Source: Actinomycetota bacterium
Lineage (GTDB): Bacteria; Actinomycetota; UBA4738; CADDZG01; WHSQ01
Length of the DNA stretch: 33,355 bases
NCBI GenBank assembly: GCA_030448085.1
Contig: JAUJNU010000011.1
Span: 1 to 33,355 of the forward strand
Direction: 5' to 3'
The notes under the pieces are model-generated. The model ran no database searches, had not been told where the DNA came from, and worked only from the letters and a program-made list of their open reading frames with translations. Shown piece after piece: positions 17,183-25,060 of the stretch. Position 1 is the first letter of the stretch, and every line of letters starts with the position of its first letter. The position numbers and the translations under genes are program-made.

Positions 17183-17810
17183 CCTCCCGGACATGGCCAA
17201 AGACACGCGCCTCGACGTGTCTCCGAGGTGGACCTCCAGGAGGTCCGGGCCGCAGCAGACAGACCAAACGTGAAGTCCGGCATTTCGGCCAAGGAACAGG
17301 CTCCGTCTCGAGCTGAGCGAGAGGGACGCCCCTCGATCATGTTCCAGGCCGGGACCCGGCAGAGGTCCGGGACGTGAGGGTCTCGGGGAGAGTGTCCAGC
17401 GCAAGATCGCTCTGAGGCGCTCCAGAGGGCGACATCGAAGCCGGACGGGGCGGCGCCGCTAAATGGACACTCGGTCAGCAGAGTCTCGACCAGGCCCGGA
17501 GATCGTCAAGGCCACGTGAAGGACCTCAAGGGCAGAGGCCCGGTCAGAGCGTCCCAGAGGGGACCCGGTCTCTCCGTCAGTCGTCGACACTCTCAAGATG
17601 TGCAGAGACTGAGGAAGGGCACGGCCATTGCTGCAGTACACGACTACCACGCCCAACGGACACCGCCGCCCTGGCACTGTCCCTTTCCGCTCTTCAGTCC
17701 TTTGGGGTCTGTGGTATTCAGCAGGCCCATGCAGCACCCAGCTTCCAGGTAAAAGGGACGGCAGATGGGGAGAGGTTTGCTCAAGGCTCGGGGATTGAGA
17801 GGGTCTCAAG
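17183..17810. other. Gene-free stretch, about 630 bp
   Basis: I find no frame with a recognisable protein pattern, no tRNA-like cloverleaf and no copy of the dispersed repeat. Open frames exist on both strands but their translations are low-complexity, Arg/Gly/Pro-rich, and lack ribosome sites. The minus-strand HAD frame stays open to 17459, but HAD homology ends near 17830. The stretch lies between two broken genes and is probably decayed sequence. Confidence 0.5.
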
Positions 17811-18388
17811 TTAGACGGTGGGGAGATGGTCATCATCCCAGGGCTGTGTCTTCCAGGTATGCAGAGGTGGTCGTCGGCAGGCCGACGCCTCCAGGGCCAC
17901 CCCAGCCGATCCGTCGCCAACCGGTAGATGGCCTCGTCCGGCTTCCGCATCCCCACTTCGCCCGAGATGATCACCGAGTCGAACATCTCGGGGAACCGCT
18001 GCCTCGGGTAGAGCCCCAGCCCCCATGAGTTCGAGAGCAGCCCCGTCTTGAAGCCGGCGCGTTTCGCCGTCATGACGGCGGACATCATGTCCTCCTCGAG
18101 GCGCATGTCCCCGAAGATCCGGTCAACCAGGCCCTCGGTTGGCACGTCCACCCCGGAGACCTCGGTCAAACGCCCGGCGAACTGGCGGGAGAACTCCTGG
18201 TCCGAGATGGTGCCCTTCTCGAACTCGGTGACGAGATTGTCCTCAGCGCCCGAGTAGGCGCCGAGGGCCACCCTCACGAGATCCTGCAGCTCGATGCCCA
18301 GGGCATCGGCGAAGCTCATCATCGCCTCCTGCAGAGGCGTGGTGAGCACGCCGCCGAAGTCCACCACCAGCGCCTCCAACTTGCTCAC
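17811..18388 (-). pseudogene. HAD-superfamily hydrolase (ACAD10-N-terminal-like), frameshifted at the end
   Basis: A haloacid-dehalogenase-type phosphatase. The catalytic motif LVVDFGGVLT (nucleophile Asp) is at the N-terminus, the cap region follows, then the motif II segment GFKTGLLSNSWG and motif III SGEVGMRKPDEAIYRLA. After residue about 155 the frame breaks: GVALEASAC continues in the next frame and DDHLC (motif IV acidic pair) returns in the first. One break fits a GGGGG run read as GGGG at about 17895-17905, but at least two more shifts follow. The start is GTG at 18388, overlapping the kinase stop (GTGA), with GGAGG 10 bases upstream. In eukaryotic ACAD10 a HAD domain and an APH kinase domain are fused; here they are adjacent genes. 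Confidence 0.8.
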
Positions 18389-19431
18389 GAGTTAGCCACC
18401 TCCATCGCCTTGCGTGCGAGAGCCGGGACGCCTTCCTTCATGCGAGCGAAGAAAGGGTCGTCGGTCATGCCGGCGAGATGTCGCGCGGAGGAGCCCTCGG
18501 GCCGGATCGCGAGCTTCCACACGGCGGGCACCTGGTACCGGCCCAGCCCGCTCGTGTCGTAACCCGTCGCCTCGGAGTACCTATCCACGAGCTCCGCCCT
18601 CGAGGGGAACCCGGGTAGCTCGGTGACGGCGGCCTGCTCCGCGAAGAGGTCGTCGCTGCTCTCGCCCGGCTCCCGCCAGAACGAGGTCATCCATCCGACG
18701 TCGGCGAGGGGATCGCCGAGGGTCGACATCTCCCAGTCCAGGATCGCGGCCAGGCGAGCCGGGTCGCCGGTCGAAGACGGCGGCGAGAAGATCACGTTGT
18801 CGAGCTTGTAGTCCCCGTGCACCAGACACGTTGCTTGGCTCTCGGGCAGATGGTCGCGGAGCCACGCCCCAACCTCCTGCAGCTGAGGAAGGGGTCTCGT
18901 GAAGGGGAGCGTCAACTCGAGCTGGCCGCCCCACCGGCGCAACTGGCGGTCGAGGTAACCGCAGGGTTTGCCGAACCCGCCGAGGCCGCAAGAGCCGGGG
19001 TCCACCCGGTGCAGCTCGACCAGAGCGTCCACCAGCTCGTCTCCGACGGCGGGGCGGTGCTCCACCGTGTAGGCGTCCGGCAGGTAGTCGCGGATCACAT
19101 CGCCCGTGACCTTCTCCATCAGGTAGAACGGCGCGCCGATGACCGACTCGTCCTCGCACATGAGCTCCGGCTTCGGCACCCGCACCGGCGTGCTCGCGAG
19201 GCCCGAGAGGACCCGGTACTCGCGCCCGACGTCGTGAGCGGAGGGGAGGAAGGCGCCGAGTGGAGGGCGGCGCAGAACGAACGACCGGCCCCCCCAGGTG
19301 ACGAAGAACGTCTCGTTCGAGTGCCCCGCCTGATGCCTTACGACGGTGAGATCGGCCTCGCTCCCCCATCGCTCCTGGAGCCAGCGACGCAGTGACTGCT
19401 CGGGGACGAGGGGCGGTAGTGACGTGCTCAT
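18385..19431 (-). CDS. APH-fold phosphotransferase (ACAD10/ACAD11/LvaA-like acyl-CoA kinase family)
   Basis: A 348-residue aminoglycoside-phosphotransferase-fold kinase. The nucleotide-binding N-lobe reads HQAGHSNETFFVTWGGRSFV with VLRRPP. The catalytic loop is LVHGDYKLDNVIF (Brenner motif, HGDxxxxN) and the metal site AILDWEMSTLGDPLADVGW. The family member LvaA and human ACAD10/11 phosphorylate 4-hydroxyacyl-CoA during hydroxy-acid breakdown; a similar role here is inferred from family and from the coupled HAD gene. The gene is intact. Start ATG 19431 has no ribosome site but TAGCCT lies 6 bases upstream, so a leaderless start is plausible. It is divergent from ctaC (46 bp). Confidence 0.85.
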   Translation of the reverse strand: MSTSLPPLVPEQSLRRWLQERWGSEADLTVVRHQAGHSNETFFVTWGGRSFVLRRPPLGAFLPSAHDVGREYRVLSGLASTPVRVPKPELMCEDESVIGAPFYLMEKVTGDVIRDYLPDAYTVEHRPAVGDELVDALVELHRVDPGSCGLGGFGKPCGYLDRQLRRWGGQLELTLPFTRPLPQLQEVGAWLRDHLPESQATCLVHGDYKLDNVIFSPPSSTGDPARLAAILDWEMSTLGDPLADVGWMTSFWREPGESSDDLFAEQAAVTELPGFPSRAELVDRYSEATGYDTSGLGRYQVPAVWKLAIRPEGSSARHLAGMTDDPFFARMKEGVPALARKAMEVANS

Positions 19432-19477
19432 CGGGTCAGGCTAGTGCAACACCGAGCGGGGGTAGTGTCCTTCTTCG

Positions 19478-20179
19478 ATGACCCCGCCGCGCCGCCTCGG
19501 CCCGCTTCTCGCCTGCCTGATGTCGGCCGTGGCCTGCGCCCCCGAGCCGGCCGGGGTCCAGGGCGAGGCGGTCAAAGGCCTCTACGACATCTTCCTCGTC
19601 GTCGCGGCCGTCGTCTTCTTGGTGGTCAGCGGTCTCATCGCCTGGAGCATCTGGCGTTATCGCGAGAAGGAGGGCGGAACGCCGTCGGCGATCAAGGCCA
19701 ACGTGAAGCTCGAGCTTGCTTGGTTCGCGATCCCGACCGTGATGGTAGTGGTGCTGTTCGCGCTCTCCGTCGGGGTGCTGGACGAGGTGAACGAGGAGGT
19801 CGCCGAGCCGAGTCTCACCGTCAACGTCGAGGGCTTCCAGTGGGGATGGCGCTTCGATTACGAGGGGACCCCGGTCCGTCTCGAGAGCGTGCCGCAGAAG
19901 CCCGCCGAGATCGTGCTCCCCGTGGGCGAGACGATCGCCTTCTTCCTCGTGTCGAACGACGTCATCCACAACTTCCACCTGCCGGACTTCCTGATGAAAA
20001 GGGATGTCGTGCCGGGGCAAACGAACAGGATCGACATCACGATCGCGAAGGAAGGCTCCTACGGGGGGGCCTGCGCCGAGTTCTGCGGGTTGCTTCACGA
20101 CAAGATGACGTTCTCGATCAAGGCGGTGTCCCCGCAGGCTTTCGACGCCTGGATGGAACAGCAGGCCGAGGAGGTGTGA
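19478..20179 (+). CDS. ctaC: Cytochrome c oxidase subunit II
   Basis: Subunit II of the aa3 oxidase, 233 residues, which takes electrons from cytochrome c (here probably the QcrC dihaem protein). It has a lipoprotein-like signal with Cys20 (SAVAC), two membrane helices (residues about 36-60 and 80-98), and a cupredoxin domain. The CuA ligands are visible: His in VIHNFHLPD and the set ACAEFCGLLHDKM with Cys, Glu, Cys, His and Met. The segment EGFQWGWRFDYEG is the usual aromatic electron-entry region. A TAGTGT hexamer lies 9 bases before the ATG, suggesting a very short leader. ctaD starts 3 bases after the stop. Confidence 0.95.
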   Translation: MTPPRRLGPLLACLMSAVACAPEPAGVQGEAVKGLYDIFLVVAAVVFLVVSGLIAWSIWRYREKEGGTPSAIKANVKLELAWFAIPTVMVVVLFALSVGVLDEVNEEVAEPSLTVNVEGFQWGWRFDYEGTPVRLESVPQKPAEIVLPVGETIAFFLVSNDVIHNFHLPDFLMKRDVVPGQTNRIDITIAKEGSYGGACAEFCGLLHDKMTFSIKAVSPQAFDAWMEQQAEEV

Positions 20180-20182
20180 CGG

Positions 20183-21793
20183 ATGGCAACGGCTGAGACC
20201 ACATCCGCCACGCCCCGGCCCCGCGGCCTGGTCGAGTGGCTCACGACGATCGACCACAAGAAGGTGGGGATCCTCTACCTCGTCGCGGCGATGGGGTTCT
20301 TCCTCTTGTCGGGGCTGTTGGCCCTCCTCATGCGGGCCGAGCTTGCGCAGCCCGGTCTTCAACTGATCGACGAACAGACCTACAACGAGCTGTTCACGCT
20401 GCACGGGACGGGGATGATGTTCTTCTTCGCGACACCGGTCGCGATCGGGCTTGCGAACTACTTCGTGCCACTCCACATCGGGTCCGCCGAGGTGGCCTTC
20501 CCCCGGCTGAACGCCGCCACCTTTTGGCTCTTCCTCCTGGGTGCGCTGACGGCGTTCTCCGGTTTCCTCACGGCGAGCGGAGCGGCCTCCTTCGGCTGGA
20601 CCGGATACGTCCCGCTCTCCGACGCCACCTACTCTCCGGGGGCCGGTGCGGACCTGTGGATCCTCGGTCTCTTCCTCACCGGGATCTCGAGCACGCTCGG
20701 CGCCCTGAACCTCGTCGCGACGATCTTCGGCATGAGAGCGCCCGGGATGAGCATGTTCCGTCTGCCGATCTTCACCTGGAACATCCTCGTCACGTCGGTA
20801 CTGATCCTGTTCACGTTCCCGGTCCTCACCGCAGCGCTCGCGGCTCTCTTCATCGACCGCAACCTCGGAGGGAACCTGTTCGACCCCGGGGCCGGCGGCA
20901 GCACCATCTTGTGGCAGCACCTGTTCTGGTTCTTCGGGCATCCCGAGGTGTACATCGTCATCCTTCCGTTCTTCGGCATCGTGACCGAGATCATCCCGGT
21001 GTTCAGCCGGAAGCCCCTCTTCGGATACCGCGGCTTCGTGTTCGCGACGTTGCTGATCGGCGCCTACAGCTTCTCCGTTTGGGCGCACCACATGTTCACC
21101 ACGGGGGCGGTCGACAACCCGTTCTTCAGCGCGACCTCGATGCTGATCGCGGTGCCGACGGGCGTGAAGTTCTTCAACTGGATCGCGACCATGTGGAAGG
21201 GTCAGATACGCATGAGGAGCCCCATGCTCTTCTGCACCGGCTTCATGTTCATGTTCCTCATCGGTGGCATCACCGGGATCTTCGTCGCGTCGCCGCCGAT
21301 CGACTACGCCGTCCACGACACCTACTACGTCGTCGGCCATTTCCACTACACGCTGTTCGGAGGGAGCGTCTTCGCAGCTTTCGCCGGCTTCTATTACTGG
21401 ATCCCGAAGATGAGCGGCCGCAGGATGGGCGAGGGGCTGGCGAAGCTGCACTTCTGGACGATGCTCGTCGGCTTCAACCTCACGTTCTTCCCGATGCACC
21501 AACTGGGGCTCGACGGGATGCCGCGCCGCATCGCCGATTACTCCGGTGCTGCGGGATGGAGCGGCGGGAACCTCGTGAGCAGCGTCGGCGCCGGCTTGCT
21601 CGGCATCTCGATGATCGTCTTCGTCCTCAACTTCGCCCGCTCGATGCGCAGTGGGGACGCGGCCGGCCCGGATCCGTGGGAGGGGAACACCCTCGAGTGG
21701 GCAACGACCTCTCCTCCCCCGGACCACAACTTCTCGCGGCTCCCACCTATCGAGTCCGAGAGGCCCGTCCACGATGAGCAGGAGAGCGGATGA
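20183..21793 (+). CDS. ctaD: Cytochrome c oxidase subunit I (aa3 type)
   Basis: The catalytic haem-copper subunit, 536 residues, twelve membrane helices. It reduces oxygen to water and pumps protons. Visible signatures: [14 protein letters not shown] (low-spin haem ligand His), [15 protein letters not shown] (CuB His, the proton-channel Glu and the Tyr of the His-Tyr crosslink), WAHHMFTTG (the two CuB histidines) and [12 protein letters not shown] (haem ligands). The Glu in GHPEVY places it in family A of the oxidases. GAGGTG lies close upstream of the start. The C-terminal tail is acidic and cytosolic. ctaF follows with an ATGA overlap. A long open frame on the opposite strand is only codon-bias shadow. 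Confidence 0.97.
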   Translation: MATAETTSATPRPRGLVEWLTTIDHKKVGILYLVAAMGFFLLSGLLALLMRAELAQPGLQLIDEQTYNELFTLHGTGMMFFFATPVAIGLANYFVPLHIGSAEVAFPRLNAATFWLFLLGALTAFSGFLTASGAASFGWTGYVPLSDATYSPGAGADLWILGLFLTGISSTLGALNLVATIFGMRAPGMSMFRLPIFTWNILVTSVLILFTFPVLTAALAALFIDRNLGGNLFDPGAGGSTILWQHLFWFFGHPEVYIVILPFFGIVTEIIPVFSRKPLFGYRGFVFATLLIGAYSFSVWAHHMFTTGAVDNPFFSATSMLIAVPTGVKFFNWIATMWKGQIRMRSPMLFCTGFMFMFLIGGITGIFVASPPIDYAVHDTYYVVGHFHYTLFGGSVFAAFAGFYYWIPKMSGRRMGEGLAKLHFWTMLVGFNLTFFPMHQLGLDGMPRRIADYSGAAGWSGGNLVSSVGAGLLGISMIVFVLNFARSMRSGDAAGPDPWEGNTLEWATTSPPPDHNFSRLPPIESERPVHDEQESG

Positions 21794-22266
21794 TCGAGGA
21801 ACGCAGGTTCTTTTTGCGCATCTCCCTGTGGACGGGCCCGATCGCTGCCGTGTACTGGCTGATCACGCAAGAGCGAGTGGGAACGATCCTGCTCCTCAGC
21901 GTCACCGCCGCGTGCCTGTTCCTGATGGTGACGCTCGGCGGGGGACGGGGGAAAGATGGGGGGCGGGGAGAAGATGGGGGCCGGGGGCAAGGTGGGAGCC
22001 GGACCAGCAAGCGCCCAACGCTCCCGAAAGGACCCGTCGCCAAAGCGAACGCCATCGTCGGCTTCGGTGAGCCGGAGGGAACTGACCTGACTCCGATCGA
22101 GCTCGAGGAGGAGCCCGTGCCGTCGCTCAGCCCATGGCCCTTGTCCCTATCCGGTGGGGCGACACTCGTCGTCCTCGGCCTCATCTACGGCCCCTGGCTC
22201 TGGACGCCCGGCGCCCTCATCACCGCCTGGGCGGCGTGGGGATGGTTGCGCCAGCTGGACGGTTAG
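21790..22266 (+). CDS. ctaF: Cytochrome c oxidase subunit IV (CtaF-like)
   Basis: 158 residues, with two hydrophobic pairs: residues about 10-50 ([13 protein letters not shown] and [17 protein letters not shown]) and about 118-155 ([31 protein letters not shown]). This layout and its place directly after ctaD, with an ATGA overlap, match the small actinobacterial oxidase subunit CtaF. Between the pairs there is a Gly/Arg/Asp-rich insert ([15 protein letters not shown]) made by an imperfect DNA repeat at about 21948-22010; it looks like a recent expansion. The assignment rests on position and topology. ctaE (subunit III) is not in the window. Confidence 0.75.
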   Translation: MIEERRFFLRISLWTGPIAAVYWLITQERVGTILLLSVTAACLFLMVTLGGGRGKDGGRGEDGGRGQGGSRTSKRPTLPKGPVAKANAIVGFGEPEGTDLTPIELEEEPVPSLSPWPLSLSGGATLVVLGLIYGPWLWTPGALITAWAAWGWLRQLDG

Positions 22267-22309
22267 TTCGGGCCCGCTGGTCCCCAGATCCAACGAGCGC
22301 TAGAGCGAG

Positions 22310-23254
22310 TTAATCCTCGTCTGAGGCGGCGGCAGGGCCCTCGTCCACGTCGTCGGAGGCGCTCCTGCTCTCGTCCGCTTCCTCCGGGTCGACCCCCTCG
22401 ACAGGGTCGCCGTCAGAGCCGGAGTCGTCGTCCGAGCGGGGATCGTCGTCAGAGCCGGAGTCGGAGTCGGAGTCTGGTCCGGAGTCTTCCTCCGCGGGGT
22501 CACCATCCGAGCGTGAGTCAGAGTCCTCCTCGGCCTCGGAGTCATCATCCGAGCCCAACCCATCATCGGCCTCGTCGGAGCCTCCATCGGGGCGGGCGTC
22601 CTCCTCGTCGTCGTCGCCGGCCGACTCGTCATCGTTGCCGGCTGACTCGCCGCCCTCGGTGCCCCCTTCGTCGCCGGACCGGTCATCATCTCCGTGTGCA
22701 TCGTCGGTAGGCCCGGCCGCACCTGTGCCGCGCTCAGATCCTTCCCCACCATCGTCCTCGTCGCCGTTCCCTCGTCCTTCATCCACCGAGGCTGGCTCTG
22801 AGGCATCGCCGGCTCGGCCGGCTGGGTCATCCCGACCGGCCGGAACCTCGTTCCCCAGATCCGGATCGGTAACCGGGGATGCAGGATCTTCTGGCCCACC
22901 CGTTAGCAACCCGGAGACCTGTCGCACCACGCCGTCGACGACCTTACGGACGGGCTCGACGCCGGCCGCGTAAGCCACACCGCCGCTCATCATGCCGGTG
23001 GCAAGGGTGATGGCCAGCGGCCGCCGCATCCAGGCAACGACGCGCTCGAACAGACCCATGCGCCGGCCCGGCAGGGTGTCCACGAAGGCTGCGACATCGG
23101 GGGCCGGGACGAAGGACCCGGACAGCTCCGCTAGCCGGTGGTGGAGGCTCATCAGCCCCGCGACGCCGGAGGAACCGTGGCGAGCGGCCAGTGCGGCATC
23201 ACTCATCGCGCCCTCTTGCCACATCCCGAGATCGCGCTCCAGAGCCCCGGTCAT
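22310..23254 (-). CDS. Anti-sigma-factor-like membrane protein with long acidic exterior
   Basis: 314 residues, probably the partner of the ECF sigma factor encoded just upstream; its ATG overlaps the sigma stop (ATGA). The N-terminal 80 residues are soluble and would face the cytosol (ERDLGMWQEGAMSDAALAAR, LMSLHHRLAELSG). One membrane helix follows at about residues 81-97 (LAITLATGMMSGGVAYAAG). The remaining 200 residues are extracellular, disordered and very rich in Asp, Glu, Ser and Gly. No zinc-binding HxxxCxxC motif is present, so it would be a non-ZAS type. The acidic tail resembles in composition the divergently encoded secreted protein, which could be a target of the same sigma factor (inference). 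Confidence 0.7.
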   Translation of the reverse strand: MTGALERDLGMWQEGAMSDAALAARHGSSGVAGLMSLHHRLAELSGSFVPAPDVAAFVDTLPGRRMGLFERVVAWMRRPLAITLATGMMSGGVAYAAGVEPVRKVVDGVVRQVSGLLTGGPEDPASPVTDPDLGNEVPAGRDDPAGRAGDASEPASVDEGRGNGDEDDGGEGSERGTGAAGPTDDAHGDDDRSGDEGGTEGGESAGNDDESAGDDDEEDARPDGGSDEADDGLGSDDDSEAEEDSDSRSDGDPAEEDSGPDSDSDSGSDDDPRSDDDSGSDGDPVEGVDPEEADESRSASDDVDEGPAAASDED

Positions 23255-23856
23255 CGGCCCATCACCTTCTCGAGAGCGCGCAGAGCGCGCCATTGCTGCG
23301 CATTGACCGCTCCAACGCTCTTGCCCAGCGCGGCCGCAACCTCAGGGTTCGTGAGGCCCAGGAGATATTTCATCTCGATGAGCTTTCGCTGCTCGCTCGG
23401 GAGAGTCGAGAGGGCTCGTCGGAGCTCGAGGCCGTCCTCGGGATGATCGAGATGTTGCCCGTCCGGCACCTGCTCGGTAGGGATGGTCCTTTTGCTCCTC
23501 CGGACCTCATCAACCACGACGTGGCGAGCGATCCCGTAGAGCCAGGTGACGAAAGGAGCCCCCGAAGGCCTGTACCGGGGCAGAGCGTTCCAGGCGCGCA
23601 GGAACGTCTCCGCCACGGCGTCCTCGGCCCCCGCCCCCAGGGTGAACTGGGCGAGCCGGTAGACCTTTGCGTAGTGGAGCTCGTACAGGCGTCCGAAAGC
23701 AACTTTGTCACCGCGTCTGGCTCGCTCGACCAGCTCGGCGTCGTCCACAGGGACCTGTCCCTCGTAAGCGGTTCCATCACCGCTCCTATCGGACTGGACG
23801 GCAGAAATGATCGGGCGAGCTCGCCGATCTCTGAGGGTTAGGGCCGTCTGATCCAT
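23251..23856 (-). CDS. ECF-type RNA polymerase sigma factor
   Basis: 201 residues with the two domains of an extracytoplasmic-function sigma factor. Region 2 is visible as AFGRLYELHYAKVYRLAQF then AEDAVAETFLRAWNALPRY and TWLYGIARHVVVDEVRR; region 4 as LSTLPSEQRKLIEMKYLLGL then TNPEVAAALGKSVGAVNAQQ, a helix-turn-helix. I take the ATG at 23856, because AGGGA lies 9 bases upstream; ATG 23862 and a GTG at 23880 are also in frame. It is coupled to a membrane protein that should hold it inactive. A GTGCCGATAA motif lies just upstream, shared with the region before the first riboswitch. Confidence 0.92.
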   Translation of the reverse strand: MDQTALTLRDRRARPIISAVQSDRSGDGTAYEGQVPVDDAELVERARRGDKVAFGRLYELHYAKVYRLAQFTLGAGAEDAVAETFLRAWNALPRYRPSGAPFVTWLYGIARHVVVDEVRRSKRTIPTEQVPDGQHLDHPEDGLELRRALSTLPSEQRKLIEMKYLLGLTNPEVAAALGKSVGAVNAQQWRALRALEKVMGR

Positions 23857-23966
23857 GCTCATCTGTCCCTTTATCGGCACCTAGGGGGCCCGTGCAAAGC
23901 CCTCCAGGCCCTCATTTCAAAAAAGATCCGGAAGAAGCGTGCATATCCGGCCCCGTGGACGATTGG

Positions 23967-24051
23967 AGGGTCACGAAAAGGCAAACCTGCTGCGAGGCAG
24001 GGGCGCAAAGCCACGGGGCCTCCTCGAGGGGAGGTTGCCCAGCTACCGAAA
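23967..24051 (+). ncRNA. Cyclic di-GMP-I (GEMM) riboswitch before the acidic repeat protein gene
   Basis: The core is seen as AGGCAAACC at 23979-23987, hairpin CCTGC/GCAGG, GGGCGCAAAGCC near 24000, GGGGCC, a CCTC/GAGG hairpin and GGTTGCCCAGCTACCGAAA ending near 24051. It has the same order and spacing as the copy at 9147. The ribosome site AGGAAG (24051-24056) follows directly, so ligand binding could control access to it. The base before GGCAAACC is A here rather than G. Confidence 0.92.
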
Positions 24052-24062
24052 GGAAGTGCAGC

Positions 24063-24941
24063 ATGAAGCGAGCGCTACTTGTATCACCGGCCAAGAGAGG
24101 GGCCGCCATCGCCCTCTCAACCCTCCTCACGATCGCCCTCTCGGGCATGATCCCGGCCTCGGCCGCGGGGGATCGCGACGGCGATGGGATGCCGAACCGC
24201 TGGGAGAGCAATCACGGCCTCAACCCGGACAGGGCCAACGCCGACGGCAACCCCGATCACGACGGCCTGAGGAACCTGGCCGAGTACAGGAACCACGCCG
24301 AGCCGAAGGACGAGGACACCGACAACGACGGCTCCGATGACGGCGACGAGGTCAAGGTCTTCGACACAGAGCCGGATGACAAGGACTCCGACGACGACGG
24401 CACCCGTGACGGCGACGAGGACTCGGACGACGACGGCCTCGAGGACGAGGACGAGGACGACGACAACGAGCTCGGCAAGGCAACCGACAACGACGCGGAC
24501 CACGACGAGCTCGAGAACGAGGACGAGAACGAGCTGGGTGACAGCGCCAGGGACGCAGACTCTGACGACGACGGCATCGAGGATGGCGACGAGGACTCCG
24601 ACTCGGACGGGCTGGACGACGCCGACGAGGACGAGCTGGGCGAAGACGCCGAAGACGCAGACTCTGACGACGACGGCATCGAGGATGGCGACGAGGACGA
24701 GGACGAGGACGGGGTCGACAACGAGGACGAGGATGACTCGACCTGCGCCGACGAGGAGGACCTCGACTCTGACAACGACGGCCTCGACAACGAGGACGAG
24801 AACGAGAACGGCGGTGACGAGTTCGACTCAGACTCGGACGACGACGGCGTGGTTGACGGATCAGACGACTCGGACGACGACGGTGTGTCCGACTCGGACG
24901 AAGAGGTCGACGAGTGCGAGGACGACGACTCGGAGGAATAG
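24063..24941 (+). CDS. Secreted acidic calcium-binding-type repeat protein (thrombospondin type-3-like) under c-di-GMP riboswitch
   Basis: 292 residues. A signal peptide (MKRALLVSPAKRGAAIALS, hydrophobic to PASAAG) is followed directly by DRDGDGMPNRWESNHGLNPD and DHDGLRNLAEYRNHAEP, the pattern of thrombospondin type-3/EF-hand-like calcium-binding repeats. The rest is a chain of DSDDDGIEDGDED units, almost wholly Asp, Glu, Gly and Ser with only two Cys. No sorting signal or anchor is seen at the C-terminus, so it is probably released or held by charge or calcium. ATG 24063 has AGGAAG 6 bases upstream. A riboswitch sits in its leader and a strong terminator follows. Role in adhesion or matrix is inference. 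Confidence 0.85.
   Translation: MKRALLVSPAKRGAAIALSTLLTIALSGMIPASAAGDRDGDGMPNRWESNHGLNPDRANADGNPDHDGLRNLAEYRNHAEPKDEDTDNDGSDDGDEVKVFDTEPDDKDSDDDGTRDGDEDSDDDGLEDEDEDDDNELGKATDNDADHDELENEDENELGDSARDADSDDDGIEDGDEDSDSDGLDDADEDELGEDAEDADSDDDGIEDGDEDEDEDGVDNEDEDDSTCADEEDLDSDNDGLDNEDENENGGDEFDSDSDDDGVVDGSDDSDDDGVSDSDEEVDECEDDDSEE
24552..24698 (+). repeat. 45-bp perfect direct repeat inside the acidic protein gene
   Basis: Bases 24552-24596 and 24654-24698 are identical over 45 bp, 102 bp apart (34 codons), encoding DADSDDDGIEDGDED twice. Silent positions are also identical, which points to recent duplication or conversion rather than old repeats under protein selection. Confidence 0.9.
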
Positions 24942-24973
24942 GCCCGCCTAGCAGCACCTACATGGCATCACGC

Positions 24974-25005
24974 GAGAGGGCGCCCCTGAGGGAGGGCGCC
25001 CTCTC
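24974..25005. terminator. Strong hairpin terminator
   Basis: An 11-bp perfect stem, GAGAGGGCGCC with GGCGCCCTCTC, has a 10-base loop. It is 32 bp after the acidic protein stop and directly before repeat copy C, in a convergent gap with qcrB. There is no long T-tract, as is common for hairpin terminators in high-GC Actinomycetota. Confidence 0.85.
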
Positions 25006-25009
25006 CGTG

Positions 25010-25060
25010 TTCTGAGTGCTTCTGGACCCCATATATGTGTCCGTTAACTCGACAAGAACC
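25010..25060 (-). repeat. Dispersed imperfect palindrome, copy C (overlaps the qcrB end)
   Basis: This copy is 51 bp, longer than the 48-bp form, partly because the central CATATG reads CATATATG. It keeps GACCCCATAT, TGTGTCCG and CTCGACAAGAACC. When the qcrB reading frame is restored, its stop TAA (25046-25044, minus strand) lies inside this repeat. Confidence 0.85.

Noticed and set aside
17459..17830. A long C-terminal extension of the HAD protein
   Set aside because: The frame is open but the family pattern ends near 17830 and the rest is low-complexity.
19436..21772. A 778-codon open frame on the minus strand opposite ctaC-ctaD
   Set aside because: Low-complexity translation rich in Arg, Glu, Asp and His; it lies opposite well-conserved oxidase genes, so it is a GC-bias shadow.
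24117..24957. Long Ser- or Arg-rich frames on the minus strand in the acidic repeat gene
   Set aside because: They are complements of Asp/Glu codon repeats and have no ribosome sites.
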